Virus record (IMG/VR): IMGVR_UViG_3300003322_001275
Location: 1-38,876 of that record
Reading direction: 5' to 3' (one strand)
Length of the DNA stretch: 38,876 nucleotides
Source of the DNA: a virus
Shown: piece by piece, positions 14,878-22,791 of the stretch
Numbering within the stretch: position 1 is the stretch's first letter
How the letters are laid out: every line of letters starts with the position of its first letter
Translations under genes and position numbers: made by a program
Notes under the pieces: model-generated
What the model saw: the letters and a program-made list of their open reading frames with translations, nothing else
What the model was told of the DNA's origin: nothing
Database searches by the model: none

Positions 14878-15355
14878 TACTGTAGCTTTCCCTCTTTCTG
14901 GTCCGGCTCGAAGTGGAGAGCGTCCCGTCCCGGCGGCGAAGTGTGAAGGGCGAGTGGAAGACCCGGGGGACCAGAAAGAGAGAGAAAGACCCTTTCCCTT
15001 CTTCCAAAGACGCATCCTATCCTTCGTTATTCCGTGCTACGATCCCTCCTCGACGAGTAGGTTGAATCCCGAGCGCCATCCGTATAGACGGTGGTCCTCT
15101 CCGGCCGTTTGCCGCCGGTGCAACTCTGAATCTCCCGAGTCGTAGACCCCAAATCCGGGGATGAATCGACAAAGGGAAGAAAAAAGGGTGTGTGTCGCGC
15201 GGCGGACTTTCCCCGTTCAGGCTCTAACCCTTCTCTGCTCTCCCGTCCAGTCGATCCCTCCCCACAACCGGGGAGCACCGTGCGGCTGTATCATCCGATC
15301 GTCCCATGCCGTATATCGCGATCGGTCGCCGCCTCTCCCAGTGGAGCACAGATCG
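14878..15355 (+). promoter_or_regulatory. Structured untranslated leader before the capsid gene
   Basis: A 478-base gene-free stretch. Right after the lipoprotein stop, 14892-14904 pairs perfectly with 14968-14980 (13 bp), extended by CTTTC 14886-14890 with GAAAG 14984-14988. Further on, CTACGA 15037-15042 pairs with TCGTAG 15140-15145 around two local hairpins (CCATCCGT/ACGGTGG and CCGGC/GCCGG). A perfect 6-bp hairpin CTCCCC/GGGGAG lies at 15258-15275. No protein with a ribosome-binding site was found in it. It may be a long mRNA leader that controls capsid synthesis, or a small RNA. Confidence 0.4.
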
Positions 15356-16828
15356 ATGGCATCACCGTTGACCACGGCCGAAAGCCGACTCTCCGCGCTC
15401 GAAACCCAGAGCGCAACCCTCCTTGCCGATTACGAGAAGGAGGGGAGCACCGTCACCTCTGCACAACTCGATGCCCACGCTGCATCGATCCGGGAGGCCA
15501 GGGCGAACGTCGCTTCGATCCGGGCCGTGCTCGATCTACAGCGGAGTTCGACGACCACCACACCAGGCAGTAGTGCACCGGGTGGCAATTCCGGTGCTTC
15601 CGGCGTCGTCGCTTCCGTTGCCGGACCTGGTGCCTCTACCGCGTCTATCCCCGGCACTGTCGGCTCCTCCTCGATCACGGTCACGCCCGGTGCGGCAGTC
15701 GATCCGGCCCGTGGTTTCCGGTCCATTGGCGACTTCGCCATCGCCCAACGCCACTATCAAGGCGTTCGGACCGGGCGCAACCAAGGTGGCTGGTCGGCGA
15801 TTGACGAAAAGATGCGGGTTGTTATCGAAGAGACCGATCGATTCCTCGCCCAAGAGCGTGCAGCCCTGTCCGAGGCCGGATTCTCCGCAGCGGCCCCTAC
15901 TCCCCTCATCCATGAGACCCAATCCGAAGACGGGCTGATGATCCCCCCGGATTTCCGTCCCCTGATCTGGAAGCCGGCATATGAAGCCAACGATCTCATG
16001 ACCTATTTCCGGCCAGAGACGACGTCGAGCCCGTACGTGACGTTCGCAGCGGATGAGACGACTCCTTGGTCTGCGGCGGGTATCAAGGTCTACTGGGTTG
16101 GGGAAGGCAAGCAGCTCACGGGGAACTCTCTCGTTACCAAGCCGCGCCAGATCCAGCTCCACAAAATCGGGGCGATGGTGTTCGTGACCAACGAGATGTT
16201 GTCGGATGCTCCTCTCGTGACCTCCCGCATCAACGAGAAGCTTCCCGAGGCGATGTCTTGGGCTCTGTCCGAGGCGATCATCCGCGGCGATGGGCTGGCG
16301 AAGCCTCTCGGATATGAAGACGCCTCCTACAACGGGCGCGTGGTGATAACAGCCGAGGGAAAGCAGGCAGCGGGGACGATCTACTCCGAGAACTTGACCA
16401 AGATGCTGGCCCGCGTGATCGAGGGGCCGGGGTCCAGGGTCATCTGGTTCGCACACAGATCAACCATTCCACAACTCGCCCAGCTCCGGATCGGCACCGA
16501 GCCGGCCTGGTTGCCGCGGGACAAGCCGTTGGTCGAATATCCGACGCAGGGAACGCTCTTCACCTATCCGCTCGTGTTCACGCAGCACGCGAAGGGGGTC
16601 GGCACCCAGGGTGACATCTCGCTCGTCGACACGAACGGGGTTGCGTTGTTCGTTCACTCGTCGGGGACCAGGATGGATGCCTCGATCCACCTCTATTTTG
16701 ATTACGACATCGTCGCGTGGAGATTTATTAGTAGGGTCGGTGGCGCGCCCTACCTGTCTGCCCCTGTCACCTCGGCAAACGGCGGCGACACCCAGAGCCA
16801 CTTCGTCCAGCTCGCGACCAGGTCGTAA
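15356..16828 (+). CDS. HK97-fold major capsid protein
   Basis: A 490-residue protein. The start at 15356 (MASPLTTAESRL) fits a helical delta-domain-like N-terminus of about 55 residues, followed by a low-complexity Ser/Thr/Gly linker (60-120) and then the HK97 fold. PLIWKPAYEANDLMTY, KVYWVGEGKQLT and QLHKIGAMVFVTNEML match the P-domain and spine-helix region of HK97-type capsids; RGDGLAKPLGYED is another family landmark. The N-terminal region is the likely internal scaffold for the upstream S49 protease. A weak GTGGAG precedes the start. Confidence 0.9.
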   Translation: MASPLTTAESRLSALETQSATLLADYEKEGSTVTSAQLDAHAASIREARANVASIRAVLDLQRSSTTTTPGSSAPGGNSGASGVVASVAGPGASTASIPGTVGSSSITVTPGAAVDPARGFRSIGDFAIAQRHYQGVRTGRNQGGWSAIDEKMRVVIEETDRFLAQERAALSEAGFSAAAPTPLIHETQSEDGLMIPPDFRPLIWKPAYEANDLMTYFRPETTSSPYVTFAADETTPWSAAGIKVYWVGEGKQLTGNSLVTKPRQIQLHKIGAMVFVTNEMLSDAPLVTSRINEKLPEAMSWALSEAIIRGDGLAKPLGYEDASYNGRVVITAEGKQAAGTIYSENLTKMLARVIEGPGSRVIWFAHRSTIPQLAQLRIGTEPAWLPRDKPLVEYPTQGTLFTYPLVFTQHAKGVGTQGDISLVDTNGVALFVHSSGTRMDASIHLYFDYDIVAWRFISRVGGAPYLSAPVTSANGGDTQSHFVQLATRS

Positions 16829-16879
16829 CGGGATCGATTGAACGACTAGACCACCTGAAATAGAGAAAGGAGAGTTCAT

Positions 16880-17323
16880 ATGGGCTTGGAAATGATCCCG
16901 CCCTCATCCCGAGTGGCGGAGCTTGCATCGGTTGCTCCGGTCAGCGCGACAGTGGCGACCGGGACTCCCTGGGTCCGGATCACCGGGTATGAGCAGCTCG
17001 AAGCCGTCCTCAACGTCGGCGTGATCGCGACCAATGGGACGGTCGACTGCAAAGTGCAGCAAGCTACGGATAGCTCCGGCACGGGCGCGAAGGACGTTAC
17101 CGGGAAAGCGGTCACCCAACTGACCCAGGCCGGTGGCGACTCTGGAAAACGCTGCATCATCAACGTGGCGCAACAGGACTTCGACGTGAACAACGGGTTC
17201 GTCTATGCGCGGGTTTTGACCACCCCCGCCACCGCCGCCGCCCTGATCGCTGTCGAGCTGCGGGGATTCAACGCACGCTTCCCGGTCGCGCACGAAACCG
17301 CCGTCTCCCAGACCATCACCTAA
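16880..17323 (+). CDS. Capsid-associated virion protein
   Basis: A 147-residue protein with AAAGGAGAG before the ATG. The pattern GVIATNGTVDCKVQQ and QAGGDSGKRCIINVAQ, ending in a strand-rich region, resembles small virion proteins encoded right after the capsid in siphophages, where they are annotated as head or decoration proteins of unknown detail. It lies between the capsid and the Ig-like protein. Highly beta-rich, without membrane segments. Confidence 0.6.
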   Translation: MGLEMIPPSSRVAELASVAPVSATVATGTPWVRITGYEQLEAVLNVGVIATNGTVDCKVQQATDSSGTGAKDVTGKAVTQLTQAGGDSGKRCIINVAQQDFDVNNGFVYARVLTTPATAAALIAVELRGFNARFPVAHETAVSQTIT

Positions 17324-17356
17324 GAATCCGTCCAAGGGAAAAGGAGGAAATCCACC

Positions 17357-17827
17357 ATGCCGAACGGATTCTATTACTCACACTCGGGCTCCCTGATCAC
17401 GCTGATGCCTGGGTCGATCTTGGACATCCAAGGCCAGATGACCGTCAACGGAAACGCGGTTGCAGCATCGGCAACGTTCTCGGTCGCGGCAGGATCGGCC
17501 AACATCTGCGACGTGACCGTGACCGTGGTCGACTCATTCGGAACCGCCATTGCCGCTGTCCACAACATCGACCTGTGGCTATCCGATGCGTCAACGGGGG
17601 CGGGGTTGACCGGGACGACGGCGAGTGGGACGGTGACGGCGGCGAGCGGGGGAGGGGCGGTGTACGCGACCCATACAGCCAAGAAGGCGCTCCGGGTCCA
17701 GACGAAGGCCGATGGAACCTTTGTCTTGGAGATCACGGATACGGCCAAGACCGGGTTCTATGTGGCGGTAGCGGTCGCAGGAAGGGCCGTGGTGTCCAGC
17801 CAACTTGTGACGGGGAGCTACGGCTAA
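17357..17827 (+). CDS. Ig-like head decoration protein
   Basis: A 156-residue protein; AAAGGAGGAAA gives a strong ribosome-binding site. The second half reads as an Ig-like or big-domain sandwich (VTVVDSFGTAIAAV, DGTFVLEITDTAKTG, and FYVAVAVAGRAVV). Phage proteins like this decorate capsids or tails and may bind host surface sugars. Its placement right after the capsid supports head decoration. Alternating hydrophobic residues confirm the beta character. Confidence 0.6.
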   Translation: MPNGFYYSHSGSLITLMPGSILDIQGQMTVNGNAVAASATFSVAAGSANICDVTVTVVDSFGTAIAAVHNIDLWLSDASTGAGLTGTTASGTVTAASGGGAVYATHTAKKALRVQTKADGTFVLEITDTAKTGFYVAVAVAGRAVVSSQLVTGSYG

Positions 17828-17835
17828 AAACACGG

Positions 17836-17865
17836 GCCGGGGGTGGGCAACAAAACACTCCCGGC
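17836..17865 (+). terminator. Hairpin after the decoration gene (possible attenuator)
   Basis: GCCGGGGGT (17836-17844) pairs with ACTCCCGGC (17857-17865) in nine base pairs with one G-U, around a 12-base loop. The 3' flank (TTCGCTCGC) has no T tract. It may lower read-through from the highly expressed head genes into connector genes, or protect the 3' end of the mRNA. Confidence 0.45.
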
Positions 17866-17909
17866 TTCGCTCGCAACAATCAAGAACGAACGATCAAGAT
17901 CAAAACGAT

Positions 17910-18836
17910 ATGACTTCCGGCCTCCGAACGATTGTCCCGCCGAGATCATCTGACTTGATCTCTTTGGCCCAGGTGCAACGATACATGTTGCAACCGATGG
18001 ACCAGGCGACGCTCGATCTGTTCACGCTCGACTTGATCCCGTCTGCTTCGTCGGCGATGATCGAGTTCCTGGGTGTCCACCCGGGGAGACAGACGTACGA
18101 ACAAGCATCGTACGGGAATTATGGCCTTCTCTACCTCTCCGGTGGTGGTGGAATATATGGCGATCGGGGAAGTAGAAGAAATCTCCTCCGCGTCCCTATC
18201 GAACCTGGAACCCTATCCATCTCACTCAATGGCGAGGACCTGGTCGAGTCTACCGGCCGCGACGATGACGATTGGACTCATTGGGTTCTCGAAGACGCAC
18301 AGGTAGGACAGGTGTACAGGCCGCTCGGATGGGTCAATTTCGGTTCTCATCCGGGGATGAACATCGTTGATCAATACGTCGCCGGATTCTTGCTCCCGAA
18401 TGATGTATCGACGTGGTCGGCGGCGACTCAGTACAAGGTCGGACAGTTTGTTCGCGCGACGACACCGTATATCACGAGGTTTGAATGTACGGTGGCGGGG
18501 ACGAGCGGTGCGACTGAACCCTCATGGCTACCGGATATATCCGACGCTGGAACGACGATCACGGACGGGACTGGACCGTCAACTATCACTTGGACAGTGA
18601 GAGCGGCAACCGAGCTTCCAATGGTCGTCTCGCAATGGTGCTATGTCGAGATTCTCCGAGCGTACACGAATCGATTCCGGCCGGCGGGGATGTCACTAAG
18701 GTTCGCCGGCGGTCTTGGTGTAGGCGGCGTGAGAGAGGAGTGGAAACCGGAGTTCTCTGATGCCGAGCTGTCGACGGCGACGCTTACGGGTTTGAGAAGG
18801 TGGCGGGCTGAGCTTGGTGTAGTGGGGGTTGCATGA
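17910..18836 (+). CDS. Head-tail connector-like protein with an inserted beta domain
   Basis: A 308-residue protein. Residues 1-60 (LISLAQVQRYM and DLIPSASSAMIEFLG) fit the helical core of gp6-like head-tail connectors. Residues about 170-232 match a repeated phage module: WSAATQYKVGQFV, then CTVAGTSGATEPSW, then a TDGTGPSTITW motif, as seen in tail and baseplate proteins. The C-terminal part returns to helices (LPMVVSQWCYVEILRAY). The likely reading is a connector with the module inserted between its helices. The weakly supported start is an ATG with no strong ribosome-binding site. Confidence 0.55.
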   Translation: MTSGLRTIVPPRSSDLISLAQVQRYMLQPMDQATLDLFTLDLIPSASSAMIEFLGVHPGRQTYEQASYGNYGLLYLSGGGGIYGDRGSRRNLLRVPIEPGTLSISLNGEDLVESTGRDDDDWTHWVLEDAQVGQVYRPLGWVNFGSHPGMNIVDQYVAGFLLPNDVSTWSAATQYKVGQFVRATTPYITRFECTVAGTSGATEPSWLPDISDAGTTITDGTGPSTITWTVRAATELPMVVSQWCYVEILRAYTNRFRPAGMSLRFAGGLGVGGVREEWKPEFSDAELSTATLTGLRRWRAELGVVGVA

Positions 18837-18871
18837 TCATGGTGATGAACTCCATGGCGGTGGATTCATGA
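18833..18871 (+). other. Translation-relay mini-ORF (12 codons)
   Basis: ATG at 18833 overlaps the previous gene's TGA at 18834-18836, and the mini-ORF stop at 18869-18871 overlaps the ATG (18868) of the next gene. It would code for MIMVMNSMAVDS, close to the next gene's own MTMNSMAS start. The DNA around 18838-18859 and 18867-18888 matches at 18 of 22 positions, so it looks like a 29-base duplication of the gene's start. Confidence 0.4.
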
Positions 18872-19437
18872 CAATGAATTCCATGGCGTCGATGTGGCTG
18901 CGACAGTCGATCGCGACGCAGACGGACAGGACGGCGACGTTGAGGAAGATGAACTCTCTGACGTCGAGTGCCAAGGAATTGACTTTGGTCGTTGCATCGG
19001 ACGTATCGATCGGAGGTCTATCGGTGGACGTCCGGGCTGGAGCCGGGAAATTGATCGGATCGGTTGTTGTAGGGACTCGATTCAAGTTCGGCGGCACCGG
19101 TACAGAATACGCCGTTTACTCGGCAGCGAAAACGGACAACTCCGGCTTGATACATATCGTTTTCGTTCCAGCGACGATTGTCTCTATCGCGGCCGGGACG
19201 TCCGTCGTCTTCACCTCGAACCACATCGACTACTCCGGATGTCCGGTGATCGAATTCCCAGTCGACTTGACGCAGAAACTCCTGGTCGATAACGCAGCGC
19301 AGCAGAAAGTCATTCCCGTGAGCGATCATTACCCAGCCCCGGAGATGGGTGATTTGTTGGATGGGAAGCCGGTGTTGAAGGCTGTGATCGTCGAGACAAA
19401 CGGAGCCGGGTACTACCACTTGTACCTGGGCAACTGA
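18868..19437 (+). CDS. Head-tail joining protein, likely
   Basis: A 189-residue protein starting MTMNSMASMW. The ATG at 18868 overlaps the stop of a 12-codon mini-ORF (18833-18871) as ATGA; a TTG at 18829 is an alternative. Residues 20-100 are beta-rich (VVASDVSIGGLSVDVRAG). It lies where head closure or adaptor proteins are encoded, between the gp6-like connector and the neck protein. Family not recognised, so the role is by position only. Confidence 0.45.
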   Translation: MTMNSMASMWLRQSIATQTDRTATLRKMNSLTSSAKELTLVVASDVSIGGLSVDVRAGAGKLIGSVVVGTRFKFGGTGTEYAVYSAAKTDNSGLIHIVFVPATIVSIAAGTSVVFTSNHIDYSGCPVIEFPVDLTQKLLVDNAAQQKVIPVSDHYPAPEMGDLLDGKPVLKAVIVETNGAGYYHLYLGN

Positions 19438-19458
19438 CCCATATCCGGGCAACTGATC

Positions 19459-19881
19459 ATGAGTGCCAAGACCCTCCGTCAATTTGCTGAGTCCTTTCCC
19501 GAGGAGCTTCAGAAGAAGGTCATTCTCCTCGGACAGAAGCTGGAAGAGGTTTCGGTCAACACCCTCGCCGCTTATATCGACGAACCTGTTCTGACCGGCG
19601 CATTGAGGGGATCGAGAACGATTGAATCGACCCCGAGTCGCGGTCGATCGATTGGGTGGACGAACGAGGCTGCGGTCTTTATCGACATTGGCCGGATCAA
19701 ATCGAAGATGTTCACGAAGAAAACGATGAAGGGGAAGTCGAAACCGTTCCAGAGGATGCTGGGTTCGGACAAGGTGCCTGAAGGTTTCACGCAGCCGGCG
19801 ATCACGAGGTTGAGGAAGAACTGGGAAGAGGTTGTGAAGTTGGCCGGGTTGGCCGCTGAATTTGAGGCAATGGAGGGTTGA
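19459..19881 (+). CDS. Neck/tail-completion-like protein (HK97 gp10-like)
   Basis: A 140-residue helical and basic protein (LRQFAESFPEELQKKVI and LAAYIDEPVLTGALRG). The sequence pattern and position resemble HK97 gp10-type proteins, which sit at the head-tail joint; TGALRGS-type residues near 50 recall that family. The intergenic stretch before the ATG repeats the last bases of the previous gene (GGGCAACTGA). Confidence in the family is moderate. Confidence 0.5.
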   Translation: MSAKTLRQFAESFPEELQKKVILLGQKLEEVSVNTLAAYIDEPVLTGALRGSRTIESTPSRGRSIGWTNEAAVFIDIGRIKSKMFTKKTMKGKSKPFQRMLGSDKVPEGFTQPAITRLRKNWEEVVKLAGLAAEFEAMEG

Positions 19882-19886
19882 TCCGT

Positions 19887-20342
19887 ATGTCCGTAGAGGT
19901 CAAGGTCGGCGGCGGTAACGGCAGATCCAGAGAGCGCATCGTCAAGGCGCACATCTATCTGCAACGTTGGGTCCAGGTCGAGGCCGCAAGATTGACGATC
20001 TACGGTGAGAACGGGGATTTGAACCGGATAGATGTCCAGGCCGACAATCTCACCCGGCAATTGGTCGATGGTTCGTCTTGGTGGTATGGAGGGGCGACGC
20101 CGGGCGCTACGGATGAGGGAGAAACGAAGCCGGCCTGGTTCGGGATGGAGATCCGGGTCGAGTTCAGGCGGATTGCGCCGACCGGTCTATGGTCGGATTT
20201 ATACGACGAGATCGAGGGGTTTGTGCTGGCGTCGTTCCCGAATGAACAGGTTGAGCCGATGGCAAAGACTTTTGCGCGGCCGGATATTGGAGATCCAAAC
20301 GTCAACCCGGCAAAGTTCGTCGTGTGGACGATAGAGCACTAG
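19887..20342 (+). CDS. Tail terminator-like protein
   Basis: A 151-residue protein with GGAGGG about nine bases before the ATG at 19887; a TTG at 19878 overlapping the preceding stop is the alternative start. It has mixed alpha/beta composition (AARLTIYGENGDLNRI and FGMEIRVEFRRIAP), and lies between the neck protein and the tail tube, where tail terminators are placed in siphophages. Family by position, not by motif. Confidence 0.5.
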   Translation: MSVEVKVGGGNGRSRERIVKAHIYLQRWVQVEAARLTIYGENGDLNRIDVQADNLTRQLVDGSSWWYGGATPGATDEGETKPAWFGMEIRVEFRRIAPTGLWSDLYDEIEGFVLASFPNEQVEPMAKTFARPDIGDPNVNPAKFVVWTIEH

Positions 20343-20385
20343 ACAGAGAACCGATCAGCACCGATCAAGAAAAGGAGGGTCGCCG

Positions 20386-20619
20386 ATGGCATTAGTCGAG
20401 ATCAAGTTGGCAAAGGAGTGGTGCGGGAATGCGATCGGCACTGTGGTGCGGGTCGATCCTCTTCGCGCTCAGTGGATGCAGGAGAACGGGTTCGAGTTGG
20501 TCGAGGAGTTGAAGACGGATAAGGTGAAGGAGGTCGAGGAGTTGAAGTTGACCGGTTCCTCGCCGTCGACCGCAGAGCTGCCCTCTCGCGGACCATCTCC
20601 GAGAAAGGCGGCGAGCTGA
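20386..20619 (+). CDS. Small hypothetical tail-region protein
   Basis: A 77-residue protein; AAAAGGAGGG precedes the ATG. The first half (MALVEIKLAKEWCGN, then GTVVRVDPLRAQWM) is beta-like and ends in a short acidic helix and a Ser/Pro tail. Similar small proteins with a G-x-x-V-x-V pattern and QWMxxNGF element occur upstream of tail tube genes in siphophages. Function unknown. Confidence 0.5.
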   Translation: MALVEIKLAKEWCGNAIGTVVRVDPLRAQWMQENGFELVEELKTDKVKEVEELKLTGSSPSTAELPSRGPSPRKAAS

Positions 20620-20622
20620 CCC

Positions 20623-21360
20623 ATGGCCTCTCTCACTTCAATCAACGAATGGGCCTGCCTTTCTCAGTACGACATCACCGGGCAGGTGTCGAACTTTGCC
20701 TCGCAACGTCAGGTCGCGCTGAACGAATGCACCACCTTCCCGGATCCGACTCTCCCGACCCAGGCCATCGTCTACAAGAAGCGCCTGGCCGGGGCCGAGG
20801 ATGCCAAACTCTCCATCTCCGGGTATCTCGATCAAGCAACCGCGACCGCGATCGATGCCTTGTTCGCAACCGTGACCGTGATCGTTACCAAGGGAGACGG
20901 GCGTGATCCCGGTGACACCTGCCTCATGTACCAGGCCAAGGAAGCGAGCACGTCGACGGGCGGAGCGGTCGGTATGCCGGTTCCTTTCTCTGCGGACATC
21001 GAGTCGGATGGCCCGGTGTGTGCGGGGACGGTGTACTTGTTCGGTTCGATCACGGCAAGCAATAACTCGACGAGTCAAACGACAGGAACGGTGAGCGCCG
21101 GGAAGTCGAGAACGCTCCACGCTCACGTGATCACGGTCGGGGGAACGTCGACGCCTACTCTATCCCTGACCTATGAGACGTCCGCGATCGGCGATTATTC
21201 GGACGCTGTGACCCGGGTCACCTTCACGAATTTCACCGCGGCCGGGGTACAGAGGGTGGTCGATACCGGAGATACGACGGACACTCACGGCCGGTACAAG
21301 TGGACCGTGAGCGGGACGACGCCGTCTTTCATGGTGCGGCTGTGTGAGGGAGTGAGATAA
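20623..21360 (+). CDS. Tail tube (major tail protein)-like protein
   Basis: A 245-residue protein three bases after the previous gene. Its middle (LSISGYLDQATATAIDAL and VPFSADIESDGPVC) fits the tail tube fold of siphophages, and the last 90 residues look like an Ig-like extension with strands (TLSLTYETSAIG and RVTFTNFTAAGVQR). The tail tube gene normally sits here, before the G/T chaperones. A second tube-like gene follows, so one may be a minor tube or decoration protein. Confidence 0.6.
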   Translation: MASLTSINEWACLSQYDITGQVSNFASQRQVALNECTTFPDPTLPTQAIVYKKRLAGAEDAKLSISGYLDQATATAIDALFATVTVIVTKGDGRDPGDTCLMYQAKEASTSTGGAVGMPVPFSADIESDGPVCAGTVYLFGSITASNNSTSQTTGTVSAGKSRTLHAHVITVGGTSTPTLSLTYETSAIGDYSDAVTRVTFTNFTAAGVQRVVDTGDTTDTHGRYKWTVSGTTPSFMVRLCEGVR

Positions 21361-21444
21361 GTCGAAGAAAACGCGGGCCAATACCGGCCGATTGATTTGA
21401 CATAGAAGACAACCACCAACCCAGAACAGAGGAGAACCCAGTCC

Positions 21445-21864
21445 ATGGCATCCGAAACCCTGATCGGCCCCTATATCCTGGTCAACAGCGTCGACCTCTC
21501 CGACCGCATCGAGGAGCTGACGATCAAACGCCAAGGTCAGCTCCAGACCTTCGTCACCTCGAACGTCGGCGGCACCGTCGTCTATAACCAACGCTTGCTC
21601 GGTCCGGTCGACTTCATGATCGACGTGAAGTTCACTGAGGACTTTGCGGCGGGCAAGGTCCACCGAACTCTGACTCCGCTGTTCGGGACCACGTTCACTG
21701 TTGTTGCCGCACTGCACGGTGCGACTCCTTCCGCCGGGAATGAGGTGTGGACGGCGACATGTACGTTCGGCAATCTCGATGCCGGCGGTGCGGTCGGATC
21801 CCACCTTGAGAAGACGATTTCCTTCGTCCTCGCAAGCGGGGTTCCGGTGGGGGCGACGTCGTAG
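21445..21864 (+). CDS. Second major tail protein-like protein
   Basis: A 139-residue protein with AGAGGAGAA before the ATG. LIGPYILVNSVDLSDRI and the following strands, FMIDVKFTEDFAAGKV and VFPLFGTT-like residues, resemble short siphophage major tail proteins with a start such as V-x-x-V-D-L-S-x-x-V. It is the last gene before the tail chaperone pair, which is the usual place of the tail tube protein. The preceding gene is longer and might be the tube-associated version. Confidence 0.6.
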   Translation: MASETLIGPYILVNSVDLSDRIEELTIKRQGQLQTFVTSNVGGTVVYNQRLLGPVDFMIDVKFTEDFAAGKVHRTLTPLFGTTFTVVAALHGATPSAGNEVWTATCTFGNLDAGGAVGSHLEKTISFVLASGVPVGATS

Positions 21865-21873
21865 GCAAGACAA

Positions 21874-21920
21874 AAACCGGACGGGAGAAAAACGTCTAGA
21901 CTTCCTGACCTGTCCGGTTT
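21874..21920 (+). terminator. Hairpin between tail tube and chaperone genes (possible attenuator)
   Basis: AAACCGGAC (21874-21882) pairs perfectly with GTCCGGTTT (21912-21920) around a 29-base loop, and TTTCTC follows. It lies exactly where expression must drop from the abundant tail tube to the scarce chaperones. It is T-poor, so partial termination or RNA processing is more likely than full termination. Confidence 0.45.
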
Positions 21921-21973
21921 CTCGATCCATCTATCGATCAAGATCTATTGACCAGAAAGGATTCGTCTCTCTC

Positions 21974-22756
21974 ATGAACCATGCACGATTCAAACTAGCC
22001 TCGAAACTCGGCGTCTTCCGCGATTCATATACGTTCCAGGACCCGTTCGGCACGGGTGCGTCATTCACCGTTCTCCGATCTGGATCTGAACGGTTCCGGC
22101 AACTATCCGAGGCGTACATCGACACCGATCCGATGGCGCAGTTGGAAATCGAAATGGCACTGTCCGGCGACTCCCTCGTGAACGTTCTCACGGGAGAAGA
22201 ACAGACGATCGTGGACGATCTGAGAAAGAGCACCGAGACCGGCGTGACCAGGCTCCTTCCCATCATCGACCGCCTCACTTCCTCGGCCGGGTTCATGATG
22301 GCGAGCAAGGAGACAGTCAAGAGGGCGATCGAAAGCGGCAAGGTAAGGGCAAGCGAGTATTTCCGGCGCAATCGCGTCAAGCGAGTGGCCGACGCGACTA
22401 ACCTTCTCCTTTCCTGGTCCAACATGCCCGGTGAGGAAGAGGACGAGAACGGGAACACGCGAGAGGTCATGGTCGACTTCACTCCCGATAACGTCGCCGA
22501 TCTCTTCGCAAACGAAACCCCGATCGAGGAAGACGGACCGCTCTCGGACATCGTCAAGGGAATCCCGGCACTCTACTCTCCTTCCTGGAACGACGAAAAG
22601 AAAGAACTCGGAACCGTCTTCACTCCGAACTTGACCATGGGCGAGGCATATCTCCGCATCATCTTCGCTGCCGCCAACAACCGTGACAACTTCCGGGCCA
22701 AGGTGATGGAGGAGGCCGGAAAAAACTCCGATCCGTCCTCAGATTTGACCAACTGA
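21974..22756 (+). CDS. Tail assembly chaperone G (zero-frame product)
   Basis: A 260-residue protein. It lies between the tail tube and the tape measure, as lambda gpG does, and is highly helical and acidic (ASKETVKRAIESGKVRA). The GAAAGGA upstream is 12 bases from the ATG at 21974. Near its end, the zero-frame codons GGA-AAA-AAC contain the slippery heptamer A-AAA-AAC (22720-22726). A -1 slip there yields the longer GT form. The zero-frame stop is 10 codons after the slip site. Confidence 0.75.
   Translation: MNHARFKLASKLGVFRDSYTFQDPFGTGASFTVLRSGSERFRQLSEAYIDTDPMAQLEIEMALSGDSLVNVLTGEEQTIVDDLRKSTETGVTRLLPIIDRLTSSAGFMMASKETVKRAIESGKVRASEYFRRNRVKRVADATNLLLSWSNMPGEEEDENGNTREVMVDFTPDNVADLFANETPIEEDGPLSDIVKGIPALYSPSWNDEKKELGTVFTPNLTMGEAYLRIIFAAANNRDNFRAKVMEEAGKNSDPSSDLTN
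22720..22726 (+). other. Programmed -1 frameshift site (A AAA AAC)
   Basis: The heptamer AAAAAAC occurs in the right phase (GGA-AAA-AAC) and lies in the last 10 codons of the tail chaperone G gene. The -1 frame is open from there, without a stop, into the downstream ORF that ends at 23139. The fused product would be about 388 residues: 251 from zero frame and 137 from the -1 frame. This is the G/GT arrangement conserved in long-tailed phages. Confidence 0.8.
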
Positions 22757-22791
22757 TCTGGGGACGGTACAAGAGGCCGGTTGACGGTGGA

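Noticed and set aside
15030-15080. Possible tRNA-like T-arm (GGTTGAATCCC) before the capsid gene
   Set aside because: No matching D-arm or seven-base acceptor stem upstream; kept only as general RNA structure.
15161-15355. N-terminal extension of the capsid protein by 65 residues
   Set aside because: The extension is rich in Arg, Pro and Cys unlike the helical delta domain that follows, and starts without a ribosome-binding site.
21397-21425. TTGACA before the second tail tube gene as promoter
   Set aside because: No -10 box lies at 16-18 bases; the transcript most likely reads through from upstream.
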